Counted from the first letter of the stretch, positions 36,454 through 48,887 are shown. The stretch is 64,000 bases of DNA from Phallusia mammillata (GCA_003260075.1 QLIY01000154.1:153599-217598), one strand, 5' to 3'. Made by a program: numbers and translations. The notes: generated by a model from the sequence alone, not told the origin.

Positions 36454-39400
36454 TTAGCGATAAAACAGCAGAATAGTGGAAGTCAAATCGGTGACACTTT
36501 TTCCTGAGATGGACTTTACATTGGTGCGCTTTACTTTGTGAGCTGCAAGATCGTACCAATCTGTAAAAACACGATAGGTAATATTTTTGAATAAAAAAAA
36601 TTCGAAACTTGCTAAATGTCAAATTGCCTAAATGCCCTAAACTTTAAACTCAAAATTTGCACTACCTTTAAATTGTTTTCACGATGAATGTTACGTCAAT
36701 CAAATCCAAAATGAAATAAATCTACATTACTTGATTAAAAGAAAAAATGCCATGGAGCCCATTTTCAAATAATACATCGCAATATATAGACGTACCGCTG
36801 TTGTCATCATCATTGTACTTTGCGACGTTTTTTAAACTTCGGGTTTTTGATCAAGCATATTTTCAAGTCAAGGCATAGTGTTTTATAAATATTTTACTGT
36901 ACGAGAATCAAAATAAAAAAATACAAACCAGAAAAATCACCACAGCCGTCAGGTAAGTACCAAGTTGTGGTTGTCACCCCGCCAATACAATACAAGGAAG
37001 GATCTGTGTCGTTTTTCAACCTAAACAGATTCGTTATTTGGTGTCCTAATCACTTTTTAGTTTGTACTTACGACATGTTGTTCCACACCCACTAACATTT
37101 CTGTCACTGAAATCACCTTATTCCGGGACATATCGGAAAAGGATATTCGTATTTGCCATACTTTCTGAACTCAATGAATCCAGGAGTAACATCTAATTGG
37201 TTGTAATCCATTTTTCCTTTGATAAACTTAACCGGGACAGACAAACTTGGAGGGATCTTGTTATATCGATTCGTTAGAGGGTGATCTGAGCGAGAAAGTT
37301 TAAAGCTACGTCTTAATAGTTTTGACAATAACACACTTCTTACCAAAGCACCACGGCATATGTTTCAGAACACGAATCCAATTATCTGAGTTCCGGGACT
37401 GGGTATATTTTCTGAATTATTATTTTTTATTAAAGAAACTTAAATCACTGACTAATACATGACATACAAACTACCGTTGAAATATTACATAGCCAATCAG
37501 AGTTGCCCTTGACATATTGCTGATTTGAACTTCAACGATTCTTTCCTCGTTGTTCTTGAAAATTGTTGCTGATTGGGAATTGGAAGGAGATATCGTTCCC
37601 CATCTCTGTGGGACATAAACATATAGTATGCAAAAACTTTATTTTTATCGTGCTTTACACCGTTAGATTATTTCAGCTGGGTCAAACTTGCAAATTCTGC
37701 GTTTGAACAAGAAATCTAAATGACAATGCTTCGACCCAATGAAACCTGATGAGTTGAACCAAATTAAAATCAGAAAGTTGACTTAAATCGAAAAAACACA
37801 TATAAAATACTCCAACGAACTTGCAATCAAGCTGACAGCCAAATAACAAGGAGATTGAGGAATAATTTAACAATAAAATATCGTCATGCACAAATATAGA
37901 TCCAATTGGTATACTTACGACGGAATTGGTGACGATAAAGAAAATGTGGCAAAATTCAACACCGCACATGGCTCGAAATCTTATGTTATAATTATCGGAA
38001 AGTGTTGACTCTTGACTTAATGTTGCGGACGTGGGTAGCCATCCCAAAGCAACCTGTATCAAAGATCAAGTATTATTATTTCTGCCTATACTATTAGTTG
38101 CTTAGTTATCGTTTGTTTAGTTGTAACGATATATAATGGTGTTATAAAAATAATATATTTAAATGTTGTAAAAAGAAAATTGTAGAACCTCTATCTTATA
38201 AAGCAGTGGTCTGCAAACTGTTATTAGTTGCCACCCACCCCAAACTCACCCCTTAAAATAAAAGTTAGCGCAAATCTCAAAAAAATCGCCGCACTAAAAA
38301 AAGTGAATACAAACCATGCTAAGCTACTTTACACCTATAACATACCTTGACATTGACATCGACAGGGTTGTGTTGCAACGGAATCCAAACCACAGTGCTG
38401 GCGACTTTACTTGATTTTTGTAATAAGTTATAGCTAAGATTGAATTAAAACCTGGAACACTACAACAATGGGAGTAAGTACATAGCCGAAAATTTTGTTT
38501 GGAATTAATTAAAACAACGAATACTCAATTTATCCACAAGTATTATTACAGAAAACAAGAAAATTAAGTACATTTTATGACCAACCTGTAATTTCCAGTC
38601 TTGTTTATATTTATAGTCTTTTGCGAATTTACCTTAAGGGTCATCTACACAGAATCAGGATTGTTATTGGTTGTAAACATTGTTAAATGTATAAAATTAA
38701 CACCTTATCCAATCCATAAACTGGAGGCGGATTGTTCTCGGTCAATTCACGGCTCCAAAGCCAGTGCCAGTTATTTTCCTGCACACAATCTGCCACTTTT
38801 CCAAATATGACTGAATCAACAGAGCATTCACTCTCAAGATAGCTAGAAAAGCTGTCTGGACATTTTGTGCCAATGCGGGTCATGGGAAAGTACTGCGTAA
38901 ACAAAGTCTGAAGATTCGATCCATATTTCAGAAGAAATCCGTTTGTTGTGTGATATTTGAAGAACGCGCCGCTCGAAATTGCTGGTAAAGCAAGATCATT
39001 GGGCACATGCCATATCATCATGTCTGAGGCCTGTGAAAAGTGTAAACTTATCAAAAATTAGTTGTAACCCATTACAAATCAAAGCGTCCCTATGCATTCA
39101 TATCTATATCTTGTAACTTTATTGTGTGTTAGAACCTTGAATCTGATTGCCGCAAACGTCTACACATATATTTTGGACAACATATTTTTTGGAAGATTAT
39201 ATGGAGGAAAATAAAAAAACAATACAACTAAGTTATTTATAGTGAGAAAATGTTTTTATTGTAACTTACTTACATTAAGAGCGTACAAGGCTTTGCTTTT
39301 GTAATCTTCACTAGTTACATCTTCCAGTTTACCAAACGACTTAAGATTGTACCAGTTGTCGAATGCTGCAACATTTATTAGAACAAATAGTTTGACTCCA

Positions 39401-40298
39401 ATTACACAAAAACAAATTAAATAAACAAACCAACCCGGGTCAAAAAAGACTTTTGACCACATGTCCCCGGATTCGCAGTCTCCGTCCATGTCATTGTAAA
39501 TTGAAGCCACCAACGTCCAACCACCACCATCAGACGACATGTCGCAATACCCCTGAACACAAAACAAGTATTACCGTACGAACGTACAAGCAAACGAAAA
39601 AAAATCCCTGAGATGTTGTGTCCTTGGCTTAAGGCGTCTTTGCAATCTTTAAATGTTGGACTGGTGCACGAGCCGGACTCAGTTGGCTTAAATTCTTTAA
39701 AATAAAAGAAATATCTGAATGTTTGTGAAACGTGACCCTCACAGATAACATTGTCGTATGTTCTGACCAATTATTTTGCAATATACCTTCAACACTTGAG
39801 ATAGACATCTCTTCCCCTCTTTGTGTTTTCATCTAATTGTAAAATAAAGAAGTTTTGAAAAACAGTTTTACACCTACCCTATTCGAATCAAGCGTTTCTA
39901 AAGATTGGTTTTATGACTAATGCGTTTTGAATAACTGTATTATGAACTTGATTATTGGTTACAAACAGCTTGTGGTCATTTTTTACTTTCCGATGTGAAT
40001 CAAGAAAAATATTTAGTCTTGTATTTATTGGAACTTTCGTCAAAGTAAAACATTCTGACATGATAAAAAATGTAATACCGTTTTAATTCCGAATCCAACG
40101 CTGATGGCAACCACAAGACATGTCAGCAGTAAAATGATTAAAAGTTGTGCAAAGAGCCTGACTTTTGTGAACTATGCTTTCCAGATTCGCTTTCAGAGTC
40201 TAACAAATAAAATTTCAAAGTCCATCTAGCTGTTTGTTTTACAACAAAACCTCACCAATGGAACCTGTCCGGTGCTCGGTTGCCGCGCCTTCGTACAT
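36454..40298 (-). CDS. Membrane-anchored intelectin-like lectin
   Basis: Intelectins bind exposed 1,2-diols of microbial glycans with calcium. Exons: 40298-40256, 40199-40079, 39832-39787, 39694 to about 39590, about 39554-39435, 39365-39274, 39030-38704, 38053-37919, 37605-37475, 37411-37344, 37285-37117, 37020-36929 and 36560-36454. From exon 6 on, all phases fit. Family landmarks: CDMSSDGGGWTLVAS, IWHVPN, TTNGFL, GFIEFR, YCIGG, DGCGDFSG and the terminal ILLFYR-stop. Upstream, a polar N-terminus and one helix (LLIILLLTCLVVAISVGFG) suggest type II anchoring where classical intelectins are secreted. Exons 7-10 insert about 150 residues into the lectin domain, between the TTNGFL and GFIEFR blocks. 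Exon 2 needs one extra base, probably in an A run near 40167, to stay in frame, and the exon 4/5 border is unresolved. Confidence 0.85.
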
Positions 40299-41758
40299 CT
40301 TGTTTAGTTTTGATTAGCAAACAGGTTATTTGTGTGCAACTCCCCTCTGTGAAACAACTAATCTAAAAATGCTGCAATTCTTACTGCACGTCTTGTGACT
40401 ACGTAATGTTGTGACAAATTGGTTGCATTTCCGTCACGAAATATCCATCATGTGTTCCTTCAATAACGCATTTGTCAGCTGTCCGACAAGTTCTTTGCCC
40501 GAAAAAGATCTAAAATTAACGTCAGGACGAAGGACCGGACTCCTGTATTTCTTCATGATGTGTTACAGTGTTGCAAGTAGTATCGTCATTATTTAGCATT
40601 CGGCGTTTTCGTAATTATCATAGTTTTGCATTTATGGCCGGTTCGGTAATATTATACTTCGCTACACACAACGGACAAGTAAAACAACTTGTGTAAATAC
40701 ATTTCAAATCTTAGCTTTGCAATTGTTCAGAACTACATAAGGTATGTTATGTATCAAACCCGCCAAATACGATAAAGTAAAGGTTTTTAAATAAGTGTTT
40801 TTAATAGTTAAGGTGATTAAAACAAATCACGTGACTTACAGCATGCAGTAAAATGAAAACCATGTTTTAATTTTTGTCTTTGGAACACTTTATACACGAA
40901 TCTGTTTATAAGGCTAATGAAGAATACCACAGGCCAAATTTACGTTAAAAGCGACATGATTTGTGATTTAAAATTTTCGGCAAATACTCATATGTCATTA
41001 TCACTGATAAGAGTCTACATCAGTCAAACCCGTTTATACACACATGAGTCACTTAAAACATTGGGAAAAAGGTGCACTGCAATGACGTAAAGTTTTAGCA
41101 AGGGGTAAAACGGCTTGTGTGTTGCAATCTTTTATCGCCTTTTCAGTATCATAGAACCTTAGTGCACAATCAGGCTTTGCCACCTTGCTACAAGTTTGAC
41201 ATTCCAACCCTTGAACTATTAGCTTTGACTTAAACCTCCAAATATTAGTCAAAAACTGTGCATGATAACAGACGTCTGAAATTGACGTATATGTCCAAAG
41301 TCTTTAGCGACAGATTTCCTTCAAGTTTCTGGTGCTTCGTAATTATGTAATATACTACACACAGTTTTGACAGTACCAGAGTTGAATAAACTTTGAAAAA
41401 AACGGACTTCATTCGGGCGTCATTTTACAACACGTGGATTTAAGTTTGTTTATTTTCTGTTTATTTTCAAAGAATCGCGACTTGAAAACCCTCGGCGCAA
41501 GGAACGTGTTTATTTAAAAGCTCTAAACTAAGTCAACGCGATTTATTTGAAAAACGGATAGCACCTTACCCTTTACCAGAAAATACAAAACAAGTGTTAG
41601 TGATATTTGCTTTCGTAAACAGTTGTCGCAATTTGGCTACTATAAGCTATTTCTCAGGAGCATTTTGTTACATAACTAAATTAATGAAACTAAGGGTAAC
41701 TATTCTTTTTATGTTCTGTAATTTCAAATTAACTTGCTTTATTGACTGTAATTTCCAG
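40299..41758. other. Intergenic; may hide 5' exons of the MADF gene
   Basis: No coding exon recognised. The MADF gene that follows must have at least one upstream exon, but none with the N-terminal MADF residues was identified. Confidence 0.4.
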
Positions 41759-42512
41759 TTGACCAGTGTCAGAAGCGCTGGCGTACACTAAGAACAGCAT
41801 ATGGAAAAAAACACAAAAAGAATACAGAAGCTCCAAGTGGCTCTGGTACTTTTCCACAAGAGAGGTGGCCATATTACCAGCAACTATCTTTTTTGGAAGG
41901 CTATATTAAGCATAGAGAGTATGTAGATGGTACATTATAACATCAGGCAAATATTAATCTTTTTGTTTGTATAGATCTGTAGACAACTTTGCTGATACCA
42001 GTGCCAGCAGTTCACCCCAGTCTGTCTTTGACAACCCAGGTCAGTAGGTGTGAGTTTTGCAGAGTAGTCATGTGGTTTATGTTTTGCTCATTATTTGAAT
42101 ACGATATTAAATATTTGTTTTTCAATATTTCAAGATGATTCCAGCAATGAAAATATTAGAGAAGAAAATGATCATACTTCTGAGATTCCCACACCAGTCA
42201 AAACCAGTTGTCAAAGAAAGAAATCAGACAAACAGAAAGTACAGGTACTCACAGACCCACAGTTTATTTTGTATTTATGAAAATAAGGACTATTTCATTT
42301 TACAGACAGAGATGCTAAATTTTCTACGGCAGAGCTCTAGTCATCTTGCAGAGCTGCAGGAAAAAAAATTGGACCGACTTGACCATTTTGGCAAATTTGT
42401 GGTGGCACAATTAAGGGAAAAGCCTGCAGCAGTTATGGAAACCTACATGAAAGAAATAACAAATATACTATTTTCGGAGTGTACTCTTGAATTTAACATT
42501 GATGAACAGTGA
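41759..42512 (+). CDS. MADF-domain protein of PIF/Harbinger type (3' part)
   Basis: Exons 41759-41918, 41975-42039, 42135-42244 and 42306-42512 join in phase. The first visible exon encodes the second half of a MADF (Myb/SANT-like) DNA-binding domain: CQKRWRTLRTAYGKK, then WPYYQQLSFLEGYI. An acidic Ser-rich linker follows, then a basic stretch (KKSDKQK) and a C-terminal helix (LAELQEKKLDRLDHFGKFVV) with BESS-like character. This is the usual layout of the accessory DNA-binding protein of PIF/Harbinger transposons and of host genes derived from them. No DDE transposase is in the window and the 5' exons were not found. Confidence 0.75.
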
Positions 42513-42768
42513 ACCTAAATTGATTGTTTTTGCTAATGTTTTGTGTTGTTTTTTCGAAGTTGTTTTCAGTTCTTTTCAATAAATCTTGCATTGTTTTCAT
42601 TCTATAAAAGATTGTTTAAAGCTACACGAAAATGAGGTGGACCAATCAGGCATGCGGCCAAAATACTGTGTGCGCATATATCCGCACAACCGCACGGGAG
42701 CGCCGCAGACTGTCCGGGATTTCCCCTGCCGTAGCCGCTTCTGTTTTCTTGTGTGCATCCGGCTTAAG

Positions 42769-43072
42769 TCATCTCGTCTACGGCAACTTTATATTGAACG
42801 TGGCCACGCTAATATGTTCTTTCCCTGATTACGGCGCAAGGTTATTTCCTTTCAAGCTGTTGTCAAGCACACAAACTACGAAGGTAGTGGTTCTGTTCGA
42901 ATCAGCTTACAAAGGTGATGAAGCTGCGGAAGCTGCGGAAGATGCGCAAGCTGTGGAAGCTGTGGAAGTTCTGGAAGCTGGAAATACAGAAAGACCCAGA
43001 GTTATTATCAATGCTTGGGAGAAAGACGTAAAGATAACAACCGTCTCATCCCATATTGATGCATCGAAATAA
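42769..43072 (+). pseudogene. Duplicated 7TM tail fragment
   Basis: A close copy of the terminal exon at 25944-26375, starting abruptly at the TM7 region (HLVYGNFILNVATLICSF) and running through the stop into the 3' flank. An Ala/Glu/Val-coding expansion of GCGGAA-like units (about 42915-42980) is absent from the other copy. No start or upstream TM is attached; the sequence before it is the GC-rich end of the MADF region. Probably a transposed fragment. Confidence 0.65.
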
Positions 43073-43621
43073 TAAATATGTGTGCGGATATTTATTTGTG
43101 CATACTCTTGTTTTACTGTTGACATTTGTTGTATGTTTTCTGTTAAAAGTGTTATGGTGATGCAATCAGTGGTGGGATTCAAATTTCTTGTCAGTAGATG
43201 CTCAGTCCTTTAAGTAAGTGGTTTTTGACTTGCACATTACGTTTATGGCTGAAACTGCGATAGCATTATTGATTTAAATAGTTTAGTTTCATGTAATTGT
43301 TGGTCTTTTGTTGTGGTATATTTCAAAACACTTATATTGTTATAAATTTTGGTGTCTTTGACGTTTGGGTTATTTTTTGTATTTTGCAGCATCTTAAGCA
43401 GTTCCTACACAAATAGTTTTGTCACAGATACAAGGTAAAAATTAAAGAGGTCCGGACACTTTTGTCGGTAGTGCAAAAGCAATATGTCTTGGCTAATTTT
43501 GGTTAGCTAATGGGAAGAATCGCGGTTAAAGATGAACACATTTGTTCAAGCCGAATTTTCATGTCAGCAAAACAAAAGCTCGAACACTTTATATGACAAT
43601 GAATCAGGATTTAGTTTATTA
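43073..43621. other. Intergenic
   Basis: No gene recognised; the first bases match the 3' flank of the 25.9-kb exon. Confidence 0.4.
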
Positions 43622-43921
43622 CAGGGGTCGGCAACCCGTGCCAGGGTTGGCACGCGAGGTGGTTTTTCATGGCACGCCAACCGATTTGCGTGTTTATATT
43701 GAAGTAACAACAAACCTGTCACACTGCTTGTTTATAGTTTTTATCATGCCATTGTCTTAAAATTCAGCCTTATATGCACAAAACACTCTGCCTTTTCTTT
43801 ATTATTGATATCTGCTGGAACGAACCACTATTATTTAGAAAAACGTTGGCACGCGAGGTCATTAACACATGGAAGTAACAAGTAAATTGGCACGCGTCGC
43901 CTAAAAGGTTGCCGACCCCTG
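43622..43921. mobile_element. hAT-like MITE, intact
   Basis: Termini CAGGGGTCGGCAACC and GGTTGCCGACCCCTG. 8-bp duplication GTTTATTA at 43614-43621 and 43922-43929. GGCACGCGAGGT subterminal repeats; no transposase. Confidence 0.92.
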
Positions 43922-43999
43922 GTTTATTACATCACAGATAAAATGGTGCTCAAACCATTGCCGTTTTTTATAGTACACAATCTGACTTCACATAAGATT

Positions 44000-46150
44000 G
44001 TTTGAAAATTCAAAAACTGCCGCCACAGAACCAGGATCAAGTAATTAACACAAATGATAGTGAATAAGCCTTATTCAAAAGACCGTCGAGGTCCACATCG
44101 AAACGTCTCAAAGATATGGACCGTGGTCCGCCATGTGAGTACCAGCTTGTAGCTTTAAATACTTTTACTGATACGATGCTCTTAGCGCAAGAGCGAATCA
44201 AGAAACCCATTGCGACCAAAAAAATAAGTGTTGCTTCAAGTTTGAACCTATTTGGTCAACTTGCCTTTGACGTTTCTTAAGCGAACAAACATTACCACCA
44301 TGGCTGTGCAAGTAGATATGGCGCGGCTTTCTTAGCAGTATCGCAGCTACTCCGGTAACCACAACTCAGATTTTGTAGTCTTGGTTGCGAGCTTAACCGA
44401 ATTATGTAGCGTATGTTAAAGAGAAGCAGCAGGTGCCTGACTTTAATGGGCAAACCATTTTTTTTGTTTTTGCCAAAAATTCAGTGCAGAGTTTTCGAAT
44501 TGTACTCGTAGACAACTAAATCACATTGAGGAATGTCTATTTCTTTCAAACATACAACTCTTGAATATGGCGCATGTTTTTGTTTTTTTTACTTGCAATG
44601 TTTTATGTGCATTTAATCTATACGTGAAAAAATAGCTTGATTATTGTAAGATTTTAAAAAGAGTAGTTATCTAACTTGCTATACAGTAATTGTAAAAATT
44701 TTCTGCAAATGTGTCATGAAAATAATGCATTAACAATGATTGGCAGTGATATAATATTGATATTGATATTCAATGAAAAATCTGTTTCGCCGTTTTTACT
44801 GACAAGTAGAGAATCGAACGTTTTCATACAAGTTATTTTCTGTTTGAAAGCGACAAAACAACACAGTATAACCTAACCATATTGCTCCAACCCCACAATA
44901 AAGAAAACACAATTAGGACAAACCGGTGGTCGGAAGTAATTAAGAGCTCCACGACATGAAAATGTGGAGAAACGTTTTAACCACACCTGTATGGTAAGAC
45001 GCGACACAAACCTGCTAAAAAAAACAGCACCATATGTGTTTGATAGATCCAACACGCCTAAACATATCATTCGTNGTTTGAAAATTCAAAAACTGCCGCC
45101 ACAGAACCAGGATCAAGTAATTAACACAAATGATAGTGAATAAGCCTTATTCAAAAGACCGTCGAGGTCCACATCGAAACGTCTCAAAGATATGGACCGT
45201 GGTCCGCCATGTGAGTACCAGCTTGTAGCTTTAAATACTTTTACTGATACGATGCTCTTAGCGCAAGAGCGAATCAAGAAACCCATTGCGACCAAAAAAA
45301 TAAGTGTTGCTTCAAGTTTGAACCTATTTGGTCAACTTGCCTTTGACGTTTCTTAAGCGAACAAACATTACCACCATGGCTGTGCAAGTAGATATGGCGC
45401 GGCTTTCTTAGCAGTATCGCAGCTACTCCGGTAACCACAACTCAGATTTTGTAGTCTTGGTTGCGAGCTTAACCGAATTATGTAGCGTATGTTAAAGAGA
45501 AGCAGCAGGTGCCTGACTTTAATGGGCAAACCATTTTTTTTGTTTTTGCCAAAAATTCAGTGCAGAGTTTTCGAATTGTACTCGTAGACAACTAAATCAC
45601 ATTGAGGAATGTCTATTTCTTTCAAACATACAACTCTTGAATATGGCGCATGTTTTTGTTTTTTTTACTTGCAATGTTTTATGTGCATTTAATCTATACG
45701 TGAAAAAATAGCTTGATTATTGTAAGATTTTAAAAAGAGTAGTTATCTAACTTGCTATACAGTAATTGTAAAAATTTTCTGCAAATGTGTCATGAAAATA
45801 ATGCATTAACAATGATTGGCAGTGATATAATATTGATATTGATATTCAATGAAAAATCTGTTTCGCCGTTTTTACTGACAAGTAGAGAATCGAACGTTTT
45901 CATACAAGTTATTTTCTGTTTGAAAGCGACAAAACAACACAGTATAACCTAACCATATTGCTCCAACCCCACAATAAAGAAAACACAATTAGGACAAACC
46001 GGTGGTCGGAAGTAATTAAGAGCTCCACGACATGAAAATGTGGAGAAACGTTTTAACCACACCTGTATGGTAAGACGCGACACAAACCTGCTAAAAAAAA
46101 CAGCACCATATGTGTTTGATAGATCCAACACGCCTAAAAATATCATTCGT
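44000..46150. repeat. Exact 1,075-bp tandem repeat joined by a single N
   Basis: 44000-45074 and 45076-46150 match base for base apart from one or two positions near the join, and are separated by one N at 45075. The same unit recurs at about 49765-50630 and, diverged, at about 47995-48888. The short open frames inside repeat from copy to copy and look like noise. The first pair is probably an assembly duplicate. Confidence 0.85.
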
Positions 46151-46910
46151 AAAGGCGTTGCATAAATGCATTTGGGCTAATTCAATTTCTCGATTGTGGC
46201 AATCTACACGCCCGGGTCCGTCTGGTTTCTGATTATATTTTTGTTCAACTTGTGATCATCACCACAAAAATATGTGAGCATACAAATAAATCATTACGAT
46301 TTTCACAAAAGAGAGAGTAGGACGCCTTGTTCACACGCTTACTAGATATACAGTATAAAACCAGAATGTTCTGGTAGTTGCTTATAGGTTAATTTATACA
46401 TATAAGTAGCGGTGGTAACTGATATTTGTTGCCTTATCTTTGTATTCAAAACGTTTCATGAACAAGGTTGGTTATGTTGTGTTTATCGGTGGATCTCACT
46501 TTTACGTATTTGTATTGAAACATGATTTGTAGTTTGTAGCTTTTATAACTCACTTAAATATCATTTGTTGTTAGAAATTTTTTTGCAATGTGAATATTTA
46601 GAATTTACAAACTTACTTTTTGACATTTTGGTAAAATACCGACTAGGACGATTTCTAGGAGTTTGTTTAATTTTTAGTACAATAGTTGCAGAATTGAAAG
46701 GGCGTTTATTTTCGTTACATTTTGACCTTACGCTAACTCTGTGACAACAAAACAAACAAATACATCTTAAACAGATTCGCTTTATTCGGTGATCAAAAAA
46801 CGACAGCAACGTTCTGAAACAATACGGAAAAAATTTAGGAAGAAAAACACATAAGGTCATGCAAAATGAACTATACCATCCTCTGTAGACCCGAATCCTT
46901 ATCTTTGATC
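46151..46910. other. 3' flank of peptide gene copy A
   Basis: About 46151-46890 is nearly identical to 50630-51300 and represents the downstream flank of the duplicated peptide gene. Confidence 0.6.
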
Positions 46911-47395
46911 TCATTCCATTTCGTCAAAACCCATAAACTCCTCTGGGAAGTCTTCATTTTGTTCTGAAAATAGTGTTTTTATAGTTTGTTGTAATATTTA
47001 TTGTTTGTTTTTATAATTCAAATATACTAGAAAATAAAGCATGTTTTGAAAAAAATGTATGCTCTTGTGGATGAAAAATATCAAAAAAATGATTTTTTAA
47101 AATACGTACAAAACATTTTATAAATTTGTGGAATTAAAACAAATGTAATCAACAAATCTCCAATTGAACACAATGTATGATGAACTAATTGCTAAAATTC
47201 TTTGAAATTTTTACCACCATACACAGTTTCAAAGAAAGAAGACTTCACTCATTTACCTGCATCTTCGGCGTCACCGAAAAATCTTCGGCGTCTCCAGGCG
47301 CGTCTACGCCAGTATCTGCGGGGTACATATGCATCCGTTTCCACGCAAGCACTGAGAACAAGGACCAAAAGCAAAGATGCCAGCAGCAGCTTCAT
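46911..47395 (-). CDS. Secreted Arg/Trp-rich peptide precursor, copy A
   Basis: Coding exons 47395-47257 and 46963-46911 join at a GTAAAT/CAG border; the product has 63 residues. The start codon lies directly after a TTTTCAG acceptor, and a 5' non-coding exon upstream ends at a GTAAGT donor (47615-47614). Layout: signal peptide ending about ACVETDA (residue 22), cationic core YVPRRYWRRRAWRRRRFF with nine Arg, then an acidic tail with DFPEEF and FDEME. It resembles antimicrobial peptide precursors with a charge-balancing prosegment, though no named family was recognised. One of four same-strand copies. Confidence 0.82.
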
Positions 47396-47614
47396 CTGAA
47401 AATTACAGGTAAAATGACTGACTAAAAGTTTTTGAGGCCTATATTGCTGATGCGTTTTTAAGAATAGAACGTAAATATTTTAGAATACAAAAACACTAAC
47501 ATTACTTTATTTTAAAATATACTCAAACATTGATTACACAATTTGATATGGGTAAGTTAGACACAAAACGTCTCAAACATATTTCAACATATATTAATAA
47601 AAATGCCAACTTAC

Positions 47615-47690
47615 ATTTTTCCGATGTAAGATAATCTTCAACAGAAAAGTGATACTATACTTCTGACCGACACATATTTATAGCGCGTCA
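47615..47690 (-). promoter_or_regulatory. TATA box and 5' non-coding exon, peptide copy A
   Basis: TATAAATA at 47675-47682 on the minus strand. The transcribed leader, with TTCTGTTGAAGATTATCTTA, ends at the donor at 47614. The same order is kept in copies B and C. Confidence 0.75.
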
Positions 47691-48486
47691 ATTTTTAATT
47701 TTATTCAACATCTGCTTTTTTCGCTTCCATTTTCTCAAGCTGTTTTAGGTCACATGATGATCAGGATATCCCTTCCTCGTTAGTTCCTATTTTGGTCTTT
47801 GGGTCAAATCACCGCTTTTTTAATTTTTAAGGCATTTCATAAATTACCAGCGTGGATAGTAAGATCGTGAGGGCTTTTGGGCCCATCGGAAGCAATGTGT
47901 GTCCTGTTTACTGCTATGCGTGTATCATCTGGTGTCAGCCATATGTCGATGTACAAAATATCACGTATTACTCTATTGCAAGTTAATTACTCTATTGCCA
48001 GAAACGTCTCAAAGATATGGACCGTGGTCCGTCAAATAAGTACCCCTGTAGGTTTAGATACTTTTACTGATACGATGCTCTTAGCACAAGAGCGAATCAA
48101 GGAACTCATTACGACCAAAAAAATAAGTGTTGCTCCAAGTTTGAACCTATTTGGTCAACTTGCCTTTGACGTTTCTTAAGCGAACAAACATTACCACCAT
48201 GGCTGTGCAAGTAGATATGGCGCGACTTTCTTAGCAGTATTACAGCTACTCCGGTAACCACAACTCAGATATTGTGGTCTTGGTTGCGAGCTTAACCGAA
48301 TTATGTAGCGTCTGTTAAAGAGAAACAGCAGGTGTCTGGCTTTAATGGGAAAACCAATTTTTTGTTTTTGCCAAAAAATTCAGTGCAGAGTTTTCGAATT
48401 GTACTCGTAGACAACTAAATCACTTTGAGGAATGTCTATTTCTTTCAAACATACCACTCTTGAATATGGCGAATGCTTTTGTTTTT

Positions 48487-48488
<2 letters not shown>
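47691..48488. other. Conserved upstream block of peptide gene A, then 1,075-bp unit (diverged)
   Basis: 47695-47990 (with CAGCTTGAGAAAATGG and a CACATG box on the minus strand) is shared with the other gene copies. From about 47995 a diverged copy of the 1,075-bp unit begins. Confidence 0.6.

Positions 48489-48523
<35 letters not shown>
48489..48523 (+). other. Poly-G tract (35 G) replacing unit sequence
   Basis: In the sister units this position holds about 45 bases of ordinary sequence from ACTTGCAATG to AAATAGC. Here it is a pure G run, so sequence has been lost or miscalled. Confidence 0.8.
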
Positions 48524-48524
<1 letters not shown>

Positions 48525-48887
48525 TAACATGAATATTGTAAGATTTTTTGAAAAGAGTAGTTATCTAACTTGCTATACAGTAATTGTAAAAATTTTCTGC
48601 AAATGTGTCATGAAAATGATGCATTAACAATACTTGATTGGCAGTGATATAATATTGATATTCAATGAAAAATCTGTTTCGCCATTTCTACTGATCAGTA
48701 GAGAATCGAACGTTTTCATACAAGTTATTTTCTGTTTGAAAGCGACAAAACAACACAGTATAACCTAACCATATTGCTCCAACCCCACAATAAAGAAAAC
48801 ACAATTAGGACAAACCGGTGGTCGGAAGTAATTAAGAGCTCCACGACATGAATATGCGGAGAAACGTTTTTACCACATCCTGTATGG

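Noticed and set aside
37080-37117. A frameshift in the lectin before SDRNVSGCGTT
   Set aside because: Using the ATAAG|GTGATT donor at 37117 and the TTTAG acceptor before 37020 joins CPGIR to LKNDTDPS in phase and restores the CIGG block, so no frameshift is needed there.
47877-48179. 100-codon plus-strand frame as a gene
   Set aside because: Equivalent sequence in the other copies of the 1,075-bp unit has stops in the same frame, so it is not conserved as protein.
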